A DNA stretch of 64,000 bases from Bog-756 sp963756515 (GCA_963756515.1 CAVWNV010000011.1:248001-312000); one strand, 5' to 3'; positions 9,603-17,277 are shown, numbered from the stretch's first letter. A program made the numbers and translations. The notes: generated from the sequence alone by a model not told the origin.

Positions 9603-9704
9603 ATGGGATCCCTGATCAAGAAGCGCCGCAAGCGCATGCGCAAGAAGAAGCACAAGAAGATGTTGAAGGCCACCCGCTGGCAACGGCGGGCCGCCGGCAA
9701 GTAG
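9603..9704 (+). CDS. Small ribosomal protein bS22 (AURKAIP1/COX24-domain protein), 33 aa
   Basis: A 33-residue, extremely basic peptide starting MGSLIKKRRKRMRKKKHKK and ending QRRAAGK. Length and pattern match the actinobacterial 33-residue protein bS22, found in mycobacterial 30S subunits near the decoding centre and mRNA channel and related to the mitochondrial AURKAIP1/COX24 domain. The longer in-frame opening from 9474 is not supported: the upstream part is Gly/Pro-rich noise and a -10 box lies directly before 9603. It is convergent with ispE. Confidence 0.9.
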   Translation: MGSLIKKRRKRMRKKKHKKMLKATRWQRRAAGK

Positions 9705-9797
9705 CGCCACCGGTCCCGGTGCGGACCGCCTCCTCCCTGCTCTGCCCCTCTTTCCCCTCGTGGCGTCAGGCCGCGCCCGCCGGCGGCGGTGACGGCG

Positions 9798-10676
9798 TCA
9801 CGCGTGCGGATCGACCGCCCACGACGGCACCGTCCGGACGCCGATGACCGTGGCCACATCGCGGCCCAGGTGGAGGACGGTCCGTTCGCCGAGGCCCAGC
9901 TCCTCGGGTGTCCCTTCGACGAACCAGGTCGAGCCGCTGCCGGCCAACCGGGGGCGCTGACCGGTCACCTCGGCCACGCGGTCCCTCCAGGCCCCGAGCC
10001 GGGGCTCCACCGCCAGGGCCGGCCCTTCGAGATCGTTGCCGCCCGGGCCCGCCGGCCCGTCCGAACCGTCGGTCCGCCCCTCCTCCACCTGCCGGTCCCA
10101 GGCCCCGTAGACGGCTCGGGTGTCCATCCCGAACGGCAGGAGGAACAGCGAGAGGGCCCGCGCCTCGAACGGCAGCGGCGTGACCTGCTCCCCGATGCCC
10201 CGGACCAGGGCCCGTCCCCCGGTCAGGCAGAACGGGATGTCGGCACCCAGCTCGGCCGCCGACTCCGGGTCGACAGCTCCGGCCCAGCGCAGCACGGCGG
10301 CGGCATCGGCGGAACCCCCGCCCAGTCCGGCTCCCGGCGGGATCCGCTTGACCAGCTCGACGCGGGCTTTCCGGCCGACGGCGTCGAGCGCCCGTGACAC
10401 CAGGTTGTCGGCGCCGCCGGTCACCGCACCGTGGGCCCAGGATGCGAACTCCTCGACGACCGACAGCTCGTCGCCCTCGCCCATCACGAGGGAGTCGGCC
10501 AGATCCACCGTGACCATCTCCGACTCGAGCAGGTGGTAGCCGTCGGGCCGACGGCCCGTCACCCGCAGGGACAGGGTCACCTTGGCCGGAGCCGTCAACT
10601 CGGCCGGTATCCGTCCTGGCCCGCCAGCACGGCTGGCGCCGCCGGCGCGGCTGGCGACCGGACCGTCGGCGGTCAC
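9798..10676 (-). CDS. ispE: 4-diphosphocytidyl-2-C-methyl-D-erythritol kinase
   Basis: A GHMP-family kinase that phosphorylates CDP-methylerythritol in the MEP isoprenoid pathway. I start it at GTG 10676, which overlaps the rsmA stop as GTGA, giving 292 residues; an earlier start at 10739 would overlap rsmA by 67 bases. Motifs are PAKVTLSL near the N-terminus, the GHMP ATP-binding loop PPGAGLGGGSADAA, DIPFCL, and the C-terminal LAGSGST glycine motif. It is the last gene of the rlpA-like/rsmA/ispE operon. The residues before PAKVTL are low-complexity Ala/Gly/Arg and may not be important. Confidence 0.93.
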   Translation of the reverse strand: MTADGPVASRAGGASRAGGPGRIPAELTAPAKVTLSLRVTGRRPDGYHLLESEMVTVDLADSLVMGEGDELSVVEEFASWAHGAVTGGADNLVSRALDAVGRKARVELVKRIPPGAGLGGGSADAAAVLRWAGAVDPESAAELGADIPFCLTGGRALVRGIGEQVTPLPFEARALSLFLLPFGMDTRAVYGAWDRQVEEGRTDGSDGPAGPGGNDLEGPALAVEPRLGAWRDRVAEVTGQRPRLAGSGSTWFVEGTPEELGLGERTVLHLGRDVATVIGVRTVPSWAVDPHA

Positions 10677-11602
10677 GATCCGGTCCGGAAGGCCGGGTGG
10701 ACGCGGTCCCCGGGCTGCCAGGCGGCCAGGCGCTGCCACTCGGCCAGGCCGAGCTCCTCGGCCCGGGCCGTGGCCCGGATCCCCGTGGCATCGAACGCTT
10801 CCGCCCGGACCAGGCCCTCGAGCGAACGGCGCAGCATCTTGCGGCGATGGGCGAATCCCCCCCGCACCACGGTGAAGAGCCGCTCGTAGGCCGGGTCGCC
10901 CGGTCCGCTCCCGACCGCCGCGGCCTCGGCCCCGGGCCCGGCCCGCTCCGGCCTCCGGTCCAGTCGGACCAGGACCGACTCGACCCGCGGCCTCGGGATG
11001 AAGACCGAGGCCGGCACCCGGCCCACCACCTCGGCCCTGGCCCAGTAGGCCACCTTCACCGAGACGGCCCCGTAGGCCTCGTCGCCGGCCCCGGCGGCCA
11101 GGCGCTCCCCCACCTCCCGCTGGACCATCACCAGCATGGAGGCGACGGCGGGCGCCTCCTCCAGAGCCCGGACGACCAGGGGCACCGCCACGTTGTAGGG
11201 CAGGTTGGCCACCAGCGTCCAGCGCCGGTCGGGCGCCAGGTCGGGCTCTCCGGTGGGGCTGACCCCGGGGCCGGGTCCGAGCAGCTCGGTCCAGTCCACG
11301 GTGAGGGCGTCCGCCTCGACCACCCGGACCCCCAACGGCTCGACCTGGGCCCGCAGCACCGACAGCAGACGTCGGTCGATCTCGACCGCCGTGACCTCAG
11401 CGCCGGCCTCGACCAGGGCCAGGGTGAGCGATCCGAGCCCGGCACCGATCTCGACCACCTCGGCGCCCTCGGTGACACCGGCCAGCCGGACGATACGGCG
11501 CACCGTATTGCCGTCGGCCACGAAGTTCTGGCCCAGGGCCCGGCTCGGGCGCAGGTCGTGGGCGGCCAACAGCTCGTGGATCTCCGCTCGGCCGTGCGTC
11601 AC
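10673..11602 (-). CDS. rsmA: 16S rRNA (adenine1518-N6/adenine1519-N6)-dimethyltransferase
   Basis: This enzyme (KsgA) dimethylates two adjacent adenines in the last helix of 16S rRNA late in 30S assembly. The 309-residue protein shows the N-terminal GQNFV, SAM-binding motif I EIGAGLGSLT, acidic motif II AVEIDRRL, and catalytic motif IV NLPYNVAVPL, then the small C-terminal helical domain. It starts at GTG 11602, 77 bases after the rlpA-like gene, and overlaps ispE by four bases. The rsmA-ispE pair is a standard actinobacterial arrangement. Confidence 0.95.
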   Translation of the reverse strand: MTHGRAEIHELLAAHDLRPSRALGQNFVADGNTVRRIVRLAGVTEGAEVVEIGAGLGSLTLALVEAGAEVTAVEIDRRLLSVLRAQVEPLGVRVVEADALTVDWTELLGPGPGVSPTGEPDLAPDRRWTLVANLPYNVAVPLVVRALEEAPAVASMLVMVQREVGERLAAGAGDEAYGAVSVKVAYWARAEVVGRVPASVFIPRPRVESVLVRLDRRPERAGPGAEAAAVGSGPGDPAYERLFTVVRGGFAHRRKMLRRSLEGLVRAEAFDATGIRATARAEELGLAEWQRLAAWQPGDRVHPAFRTGS

Positions 11603-11679
11603 CCGGTCAGTGTGTCATGGGCCCGGCGTGGACCCCGGACGGCCCGGGGGCTCGGGCCGCTACCGCCGGGCCGGGGGCT

Positions 11680-12306
11680 TCACCACACCAACTGGGCGTC
11701 GATGACGCCCTGCGAGAGCGGGGCGATCTCGGCGAAGGTGGCGGTGGCCAGGTCGATGGAGCGGGCCGTGTCGGCCTCGCGGTCGTTGACGAGGCAGGTC
11801 ACCGAGGCTCCGTTGGCCGGGTTGGTCACCCGCACCTCGGTCCCGAACGGCAGGTAGGGGCTGGCGCAGGTGCCGGCCGGGTGGTCGTAGAAGGTGACCT
11901 GGCCGTAGTGGACCGCACCGGAAGCGGCCGCCGGGGCCGCGGTGGCCGGAGGCGAGGCCGCCGGGGCCGGGTCCGGGGCCGGGGCCAGGTGGGCGGCGAC
12001 GTCTTGAGCCGGATCCGTGGTGGGCGGGTCGGTGGTGGCCGGCGGTTGGGTCGTGGTGGGGGGGACGGTCGTGGTGGACGACGTCGTGGTACTGGTGGCC
12101 GAGGACCTGGTGTCCGAGGCCAGCTTCCAGGGCGGAACCGGAGCCGATGCGGCCGAGGGAGTGGACCGGGGGGTCGGGGCACCGCCGCCTGCAGGGGGCG
12201 TGGCGCTCGGACCGTTCCGGATGAGCACCAGGGGCATCACCAGCACCGCTCCACACAGGAGGAGCGCGGCGACGGGCCGGCCTCCCCTTCCTATCGTCGT
12301 CCTCAG
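11680..12306 (-). CDS. RlpA-like double-psi beta-barrel cell-wall protein
   Basis: A secreted or membrane-anchored protein. The C-terminal 75 residues are an RlpA-like double-psi beta-barrel (VTFYDHP, LPFGTEVRVTN, CLVNDRE, SIDLATATFAE), the fold of peptidoglycan lytic transglycosylases and 3D-domain proteins. Before it lies a long Pro/Thr/Ala-rich wall-spanning linker. I propose a rare CTG start at 12306, nine bases after AAGGAG (12321-12316), because it completes the hydrophobic signal segment VAALLLCGAVLVMPLVLI; the conservative alternative is GTG 12246, which cuts that segment. The gene sits where RpfB (mycobacteria) or YabE (Bacillus) is found between tatD and rsmA. Catalytic activity is not certain. 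Confidence 0.72.
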   Translation of the reverse strand: MRTTIGRGGRPVAALLLCGAVLVMPLVLIRNGPSATPPAGGGAPTPRSTPSAASAPVPPWKLASDTRSSATSTTTSSTTTVPPTTTQPPATTDPPTTDPAQDVAAHLAPAPDPAPAASPPATAAPAAASGAVHYGQVTFYDHPAGTCASPYLPFGTEVRVTNPANGASVTCLVNDREADTARSIDLATATFAEIAPLSQGVIDAQLVW

Positions 12307-12315
12307 GGCTCCACT

Positions 12316-12483
12316 CTCCTTGCTGGACTGCGCGTGAACCGCGCCGTCCAGGAAGACCCTTCGGACACGGGCCCATCCCCGAAGGGATGGTGAGGGCCGG
12401 CTCCTCCGAACCGACCTTCACAATGCGTCCGACATCCGCACTGCTGATCACCACGAACTGCTGCTCACTGCCAGCCGCTCAAT
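12316..12483 (-). promoter_or_regulatory. Structured 5' leader of the rlpA-like/rsmA/ispE operon
   Basis: The minus-strand leader has three clear elements: an outer pairing TTCGGA (12410-12405) with TCCGAA (12365-12360); inside it a 7-bp hairpin CCATCCC-TTCG-GGGATGG (12390-12373) with a stable UUCG loop; and a bipartite hairpin 12351-12323 (CTGGAC/GTCCAG plus GCGCG/CGCGC, loop GTTCA). The last ends one base before the ribosome-binding site AAGGAG (12321-12316), so folding could gate translation. An RNA switch has been described in the leader of the equivalent rpfB operon of Mycobacterium tuberculosis. I do not recognise a known riboswitch class here. Confidence 0.5.
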
Positions 12484-12512
12484 ACAAAACGACCGCTGTA
12501 GTAACGGCGGCC
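12484..12512 (-). terminator. Probable intrinsic terminator after tatD
   Basis: On the minus strand GGCCGC (12512-12507) pairs with GCGGTC (12496-12491, one G-U pair) across a ten-base loop and is followed by GTTTTGT, an unusual T-rich run for this genome. It lies about 64 bases past the tatD stop and would separate metG-tatD from the rlpA-like operon. Confidence 0.5.
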
Positions 12513-12575
12513 GCAGGCAGAGGCTAGACAGCCCGGTCCCGAAGAATCAAACCGGCCGGCCGGGCCGACCCGGGC

Positions 12576-13448
12576 TCAGCGGGCGAAGACAGCCCGGGCG
12601 TTGGCGGTCGAGACTTCGGCCACATGCGAAGTCTCAACCCCTTTGACCTGGGCGATCGCCGCTCCGACGAGCGGAACCCTCGATGGTTCGTTGAGGCTTC
12701 CGCGGTGCGGGACCGGTGTGAGGAAGGGAGTGTCGGTCTCCACCAGCAGCCGGTCGAGCGGACACAGGGCGGCCGCCTCGCGGACCGGGGCGGCGTTCTT
12801 GAAGGTGACCACGCCGCTGAACGAGAGGTGGGCCCCGAGGTCGAGGCACCGGCGGGCCTCGAGCGGCCCCCCGGTGAAGCAGTGGATGATGGTGCGATCG
12901 GGGACTCCGGCGGCGGCCAGGATGTCCAGCGTGTCGTCCCAGGCCTCACGGGTGTGGACGACCAGGGCCAGACCGTGACGGTGGGCCAACTCGATCTGCA
13001 GGGCGAAGGCCTCCCGCTGGTCAGCCCTCGGTGAGTGGTCGTAGTGGTAGTCGAGTCCGCACTCCCCGATGCCCACCACCACGGGGAGATGGGCGGATCC
13101 GCTGTCCGGGCCCAGCTCCTGGCCGAGGAGGCCGTCCAACGAGCCCACACCGTCGACGGCGTCGTGAGGGTGGAGCCCCACCGTGGCCCACAGCTCGATC
13201 CCCTCGGCCACGGCCACCGACCCCGGCTCCCGCATGGACCGCACCAGGGCCACGGCCTGGCGGGACGAACCGGCCGCCGTCCCCACACAGACCATCCGGG
13301 TCACCCCGGCCTCGGAGGCCCGGGCGATGATGGCGGCCAGTCGGGTGGCGTGGGGACCTTCGTCCCGGGCCCCGTCGTCGTCGGACTCGGTGAACTCGTC
13401 CTGCAGGTGGCAGTGGGAGTCGAACCACTCGATGACGGCGTCGTCCAT
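12576..13448 (-). CDS. tatD: TatD-family metal-dependent hydrolase/DNase
   Basis: A 290-residue TIM-barrel amidohydrolase-type nuclease. Start is ATG 13448 (MDDAVIEWFDSHCHL); a longer opening would run into metG. Metal ligands are visible: HCH near the N-terminus (DSHCHL), the Glu in GECGLDYHYD, His in VVHTRE, His in IIHCFTGG and the final Asp in VETDTPFL. TatD proteins act as 3'-5' exonucleases in DNA repair and RNA quality control. It follows metG by 16 bases, a very widely conserved pair. Confidence 0.93.
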   Translation of the reverse strand: MDDAVIEWFDSHCHLQDEFTESDDDGARDEGPHATRLAAIIARASEAGVTRMVCVGTAAGSSRQAVALVRSMREPGSVAVAEGIELWATVGLHPHDAVDGVGSLDGLLGQELGPDSGSAHLPVVVGIGECGLDYHYDHSPRADQREAFALQIELAHRHGLALVVHTREAWDDTLDILAAAGVPDRTIIHCFTGGPLEARRCLDLGAHLSFSGVVTFKNAAPVREAAALCPLDRLLVETDTPFLTPVPHRGSLNEPSRVPLVGAAIAQVKGVETSHVAEVSTANARAVFAR

Positions 13449-13464
13449 GGTCGACAGGGCCCGG

Positions 13465-14973
13465 TCAGCCCTTGCGCCGGGGGAAGAGGGGGGCGCCCTT
13501 CTCGACCCGGCGCCCGGCCGGGTAGCCACCCCAGACCACCGAGTCGGGCACCCGCTGGTCGGCGGGAGATCCGTCCAGGCCGATCCGGGTCCAGACGGCC
13601 TCGGCCGTCGTCGGCATGGCCGGCACGATCAGGATCGAGACGATCCGCAGAACCTCGAGGGCGCTGCCCAGCACGGCGTCGACGTCGGGCCCGGGCTCGG
13701 CCTTCCACGGTTCGGCCTGCTCGAGCTCGGCGTTGGTCTCGCGGATCAGCCTCCAGGTGGCCTCGAGGGCCAGGTTGGGCTGACCGGAGTTCCACGCGTC
13801 GGCCGCGTCGGCCACCACGGTGGCGGCCACGTCGGCCAGTCGGCTGTCCGGGGCCGGGGCCGGCCCCAGCCCGCCTGACTTCGAACCGACCACGGTGGCC
13901 ACCCGCGACAGCAGATTGCCCAGATTGTTGGCCAGATCGGTGTTGTACCGCGAGGTGATGCCCTCGGCCGAGAACTCGCCGTCGCTCCCGAAGGGGATGT
14001 CCCGCAGGAGGTGGTAGCGCACCGGGTCCACGCCGTACTCCTCGATGAGGTCGGCCGGGGCGATCTGGTTCACGCTCGAGTTGGACATCTTCTCGCCACC
14101 GAGCAGCAGCCACCCGTGCACCTGCACGTGGGCCGGGGGGTCGATGCCCGCGGCCATGCACATGGCCGGCCACCAGACACAGTGGAAGCGGATGATCTCC
14201 TTCCCGATGAGGTGGTGGACCGTCGGCCACCACTGCTCGAACCGGCCGGGGTCCTCGCCGTAGCCGATGGCGGTGAGGTAGTTGATCAGCGCGTCGTACC
14301 AGACGTAGAAGACGTGGCGGTCGTCCCAGGGCACCCCGACCCCCCAGTCGATGGACGTCCTGGTGATGGAGATGTCCCGCAGCCCCCCCTTGATGAAGCT
14401 CAGGGCCTCGTTGCGCTTCGACTCGGGCACCACCGCCGTCGGATTGGCCTCGTACCAGTCGACCAGTCGTTGCTCGAACGCACTGAGGCGGAAGAAGTAG
14501 TTCTCCTCCTCGAGGTACTCGACCGGCGTGCCGTGGATCGGGCAGAGCGTCCCGTCGACCAGCTCGTCCTCGGCGTAGTACTGCTCACAGGACACGCAGT
14601 ACAGGCCGCGGTAGGTGTCCTCGAAGATGAAGCCGTTGTCGTAGATGCGGCCGAGGAACGCCTGGACGGCCCGGTGGTGCCGGGGCTCGGTGGTGCGGAT
14701 GAAGTCGTCGTAGGAGATGTCGAGGCTCCGCCACGCCTCGGCGAACCGGGGGGCCAGGCTGTCGGTCCATTGGCCGGGCGAGAGCCCCTGGGCCTCGGCG
14801 GCCCGGGCCACCTTCTGACCGTGCTCGTCCGTCCCGGTCAGGAAGAAGACGTCGTCACCGATGAGCCGGTGCCACCGGGCCAGGGCGTCGGCGTTGACCG
14901 TGGTGTAGGCGTGTCCGACGTGGGGGGCGTCCTTCACGTAGTAGATCGGGGTGGTGACGTAGTAGCGGGGCAC
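13465..14973 (-). CDS. metG: Methionyl-tRNA synthetase
   Basis: A class I synthetase that charges tRNA-Met. GTG 14973 gives 502 residues beginning VPRYYVTTPIYYV, and an ideal -10 box lies seven bases upstream, so the 45-residue longer opening is rejected. The HIGH motif is PHVGHAY and the KMSKS loop is GEKMSNS. One zinc knuckle is visible (CVSCEQYY, then CPIHG), as in the Thermus-type enzyme, followed by the NYFFRLS segment. The anticodon-binding helical domain closes the protein; there is no C-terminal tRNA-binding (EMAP-like) domain. Confidence 0.96.
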   Translation of the reverse strand: MPRYYVTTPIYYVKDAPHVGHAYTTVNADALARWHRLIGDDVFFLTGTDEHGQKVARAAEAQGLSPGQWTDSLAPRFAEAWRSLDISYDDFIRTTEPRHHRAVQAFLGRIYDNGFIFEDTYRGLYCVSCEQYYAEDELVDGTLCPIHGTPVEYLEEENYFFRLSAFEQRLVDWYEANPTAVVPESKRNEALSFIKGGLRDISITRTSIDWGVGVPWDDRHVFYVWYDALINYLTAIGYGEDPGRFEQWWPTVHHLIGKEIIRFHCVWWPAMCMAAGIDPPAHVQVHGWLLLGGEKMSNSSVNQIAPADLIEEYGVDPVRYHLLRDIPFGSDGEFSAEGITSRYNTDLANNLGNLLSRVATVVGSKSGGLGPAPAPDSRLADVAATVVADAADAWNSGQPNLALEATWRLIRETNAELEQAEPWKAEPGPDVDAVLGSALEVLRIVSILIVPAMPTTAEAVWTRIGLDGSPADQRVPDSVVWGGYPAGRRVEKGAPLFPRRKG

Positions 14974-14980
14974 TGCCGGT

Positions 14981-15049
14981 AGCGTACCGATCACGGCGGT
15001 GGCCACGGCACAACACCGGCTGACCTCCCGGCCGGGGCGACCGTAGGAT
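14981..15049. promoter_or_regulatory. Divergent promoters of metG and of the NUDIX operon
   Basis: Minus strand: TACGCT at 14986-14981, seven bases before the metG GTG. Plus strand: TAGGAT at 15044-15049, seven bases before the ATG of a 27-codon leader ORF. Both spacings fit leaderless transcripts. Confidence 0.5.
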
Positions 15050-15056
15050 GCGCCCC

Positions 15057-15140
15057 ATGCCGACCCGTCGCCGTGTCCCGGATGGCCCCCGACAGCCGGT
15101 GTGCGCACGCCCGGTGCCAGACCGGGTCACGGCCGGGTGA
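15057..15140 (+). CDS. Possible 27-aa leader peptide ahead of the NUDIX gene
   Basis: ATG 15057 lies exactly seven bases after the -10 box TAGGAT and opens a 27-codon, Arg/Pro-rich reading frame beginning MPTRRRVPDG and ending VTAG. Its TGA (15138-15140) overlaps GTG 15137, the likely NUDIX start, as GTGA. This layout suggests a leaderless small ORF that feeds ribosomes into the NUDIX gene. No homologue is recognised, and it may have no function as a peptide. Confidence 0.35.
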   Translation: MPTRRRVPDGPRQPVCARPVPDRVTAG

Positions 15141-15574
15141 CCCTGTCCCCCGACGATCCGACGCCGCGCCAGCAGCGGGTGGCGGTCTACGGCATCTGCG
15201 AGGACGGCGGCGGGAGGGTGTTGCTGGTCCGGGCCGCCCCCCACCTGACGGTGGCCGGTCAGTGGTTCCTTCCCGGCGGGGGGCTCGAGCACGGGGAGGA
15301 GCCGACCGTGGGCCTCCGACGCGAGTTCGAGGAGGAGACCGGGCTCGGGATCGAGGTCGGTCCCCTGCTGGGCCTGCTCAGCGACGTGTTCGCCCTGCCC
15401 AGCGGGGCCAGCCTGCACACGATCCGGATCATCTACTCGGTCACCGACTACTCCGGTGTGCTCCGGGACGAGGTGGCCGGATCGTCGGACACGGCCCGCT
15501 GGGTGGCGTTGGACCGGGCCGGGGACCTGCCCCTCCGGCCCTACGTGCGCCGGGCCCTCACCGAACTGCGCTGA
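15137..15574 (+). CDS. NUDIX hydrolase
   Basis: A 145-residue NUDIX protein that should hydrolyse a nucleoside diphosphate linked to some moiety, with Mg or Mn. The Nudix box GX5EX7REUXEEXGU is intact: GGGLEHGEE followed by LRREFEEETGLGI. A GTG at 15101 is an alternative start 12 codons earlier; I prefer 15137 because it overlaps the 27-codon ORF stop and begins closer to the conserved core (QRVAVYGICE). The substrate cannot be told; a house-cleaning or signalling nucleotide role is typical for such short members. Confidence 0.85.
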   Translation: MTLSPDDPTPRQQRVAVYGICEDGGGRVLLVRAAPHLTVAGQWFLPGGGLEHGEEPTVGLRREFEEETGLGIEVGPLLGLLSDVFALPSGASLHTIRIIYSVTDYSGVLRDEVAGSSDTARWVALDRAGDLPLRPYVRRALTELR

Positions 15575-15598
15575 GTACGAGGCGCTCCGGTTGGGGGG

Positions 15599-16141
15599 CT
15601 ACCAGTTGGCGACGTGGCATCCGCCCCGACCGGTCCGCTCGGTGAAGCGCTGGTGGTGCTCCTCCGCCGGCCAGAACGTGGTGGCCGGCGTGATCTCGGT
15701 GACGATGGGGCGTCGGAACCGGGCCTGGTAGTGGTCGAGGGAGGCACGAGCGGCCTTCCCCTGGGCCTCGCCGTGGACGAAGACGGCCGAGCGGTACTGG
15801 GTGCCGCGGTCGGGCCCCTGGCGGTTGGGCGTGGTCGGGTCGTGGTGGCGCCAGAACTCCTCGAGCAGGGTCTCGAAGGACACCCGGGCCGGGTCGAAGG
15901 TCACCAGCACGGCCTCGGCGTGTCCGGTGGCGCCGGTGCAGACCTGCTCGTAGGTGGGGTGGTCGACATCACCCCCCTCGTAGCCCGAGACGGCATCCAC
16001 CACACCGGGCACGGCCCGGAAGAACTCCTCGACCCCCCAGAAGCAGCCGGCCGCGAAGGCGGCCCGGTCCAGCCCATCGGGGATGTCGTCGGGGGCGATC
16101 GCCGGGCCCCGGGTCTTGTCCCTGGGGGTGCGTCCGAACAT
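15599..16141 (-). CDS. msrA: Peptide-methionine (S)-S-oxide reductase MsrA
   Basis: Repairs oxidised methionine using thioredoxin. The 180-residue protein has the catalytic motif AAGCFWGVEE with nucleophile C33, followed by GYEGGDVDHPTYEQVCTGATGHAE and the FWRHHDPTTPNRQGPD region, all family signatures. Only one further cysteine is near the C-terminus (GGCHVANW), the probable resolving residue. A good ribosome-binding site (GAGAGG) precedes ATG 16141. It is convergent with the NUDIX gene. Confidence 0.96.
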   Translation of the reverse strand: MFGRTPRDKTRGPAIAPDDIPDGLDRAAFAAGCFWGVEEFFRAVPGVVDAVSGYEGGDVDHPTYEQVCTGATGHAEAVLVTFDPARVSFETLLEEFWRHHDPTTPNRQGPDRGTQYRSAVFVHGEAQGKAARASLDHYQARFRRPIVTEITPATTFWPAEEHHQRFTERTGRGGCHVANW

Positions 16142-16233
16142 GTGGTGTCCTCTCTGTCGATGGTGAGGGGTCCGTCAGTCGGTGGCCGACGGAACCCTGC
16201 CCCGTGGTCCGTTCGACCCCCCGCTCCGTTACG

Positions 16234-17277
16234 TCATTCCCCGTCCAGCCCCGGCGGGGCCGCCGACCGTACCGCCAACGCCAACTCGTAGACGCGCCGC
16301 CTCGGCACCCCGAAGGTGGCGGCCAGATCGTCCACGACACCCCTGGTCCGCTCGCCCGCCGCCATCCGCTCCTCGAGCGCAGCCACCAACACCTCGTCGC
16401 TGACCGTCTCGGTCGGGGAGACGGCCGCGCCGGCCAGGACCAGGGCCACCTCACCGCGGATGGGGTGGGCGGCGATCCACGTCACGGCGTCGGCCAGCGT
16501 TCCCCGCCAGTGCTCCTCGTGCACCTTGGTCAACTCCCGGGACACCGACACCGGCCGGTCGCCACCGCACACCCCGACCAGATCGGCCAGCGTGGCCGCG
16601 ACCCGCCCGGGCGCCTCGAACAGGACCGTGGTGCGTGGCTCGGTGGCCAGGACGGCCAGGGCCTCACGGCGCTCCCGGCCCGACCGGGGCAGGAAGCCCT
16701 CGAAGCAGAACCGGTCGGTGGGCAGGCCGCTCGCCACCAGCGCGGTCAGGACCGCCGACGGTCCGGGTATCACGGTGACGACCAGTCCGGCCTCGGCCAC
16801 GGCCCGCACCACCAGGGCCCCGGGGTCCGATACCGCCGGCATGCCGGCGTCGGAGACCAGGGCCACGGTGGCGCCCGACCGGACGGTCCGGACCACCTCC
16901 TCCCTGCGGCCCGCTTCGTTGTGCTCGTGCAGCGACCGCAGTGGGGTGCCGGCCAGCCCGGCGTGGGACAGCAGCTTGCGGGAGTGACGGGTGTCCTCGC
17001 AGTAGATGACGTCGGCCCGGGTCAGGGCCTCCAGCGCCCGGGGCGAGAGGTCGCCCAGGTTCCCGATGGGCGTGGCCACCACCGTCAGCGATCCGGCCGG
17101 GCCTGCGCCCGAACTGCGGGAAGCGGCGTCGGCCGGCCCCGGCTCCCCCGGATCTGTGTCGCCGCCGTCCGCGTCCCCGTCACCGTCGGTGCCGGGATCA
17201 TCCGGCCCGGTCCAGAACTCCAGCTCCTCGAGGATGTCCGGATCGAGGTCAGGGTCCTCGGCCGAGGGTCCCGTCAT
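16234..17277 (-). CDS. rsmI: 16S rRNA (cytidine1402-2'-O)-methyltransferase
   Basis: RsmI methylates the ribose of C1402 in the 30S P site. The SAM-dependent tetrapyrrole-methylase-like fold begins at LTVVATPIGNLGDLSPRA and contains CEDTRHSRKLL, HEHNE, VSDAGMPAVSDPG and PGPSAVLTAL, all family motifs. ATG 17277 overlaps the DUF192 stop as ATGA, giving 347 residues. An unusual acidic extension of about 50 residues (rich in Asp, Glu, Gly, for example DGDGDADGGDTDPGEPG) precedes the fold. The C-terminal helical motif (FGVPRRRVYELAL) is present. Confidence 0.94.
   Translation of the reverse strand: MTGPSAEDPDLDPDILEELEFWTGPDDPGTDGDGDADGGDTDPGEPGPADAASRSSGAGPAGSLTVVATPIGNLGDLSPRALEALTRADVIYCEDTRHSRKLLSHAGLAGTPLRSLHEHNEAGRREEVVRTVRSGATVALVSDAGMPAVSDPGALVVRAVAEAGLVVTVIPGPSAVLTALVASGLPTDRFCFEGFLPRSGRERREALAVLATEPRTTVLFEAPGRVAATLADLVGVCGGDRPVSVSRELTKVHEEHWRGTLADAVTWIAAHPIRGEVALVLAGAAVSPTETVSDEVLVAALEERMAAGERTRGVVDDLAATFGVPRRRVYELALAVRSAAPPGLDGE

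Noticed and set aside
9708..9721. Hairpin CACCGG/CCGGTG after the bS22 gene as a terminator
   Set aside because: The stem is short with a two-base loop and is followed by C-rich rather than T-rich sequence.
11660..12454. 265-codon minus-strand frame beginning in the rlpA leader
   Set aside because: It is in another frame over the RlpA-like domain; only the first 25 residues look protein-like and it has no recognisable domain. The leader there is better explained as structured RNA.
12307..12483. c-di-AMP (ydaO) riboswitch upstream of the RlpA-like gene
   Set aside because: Actinobacterial wall-hydrolase genes often carry this element, so it was looked for, but its conserved core segments were not found.
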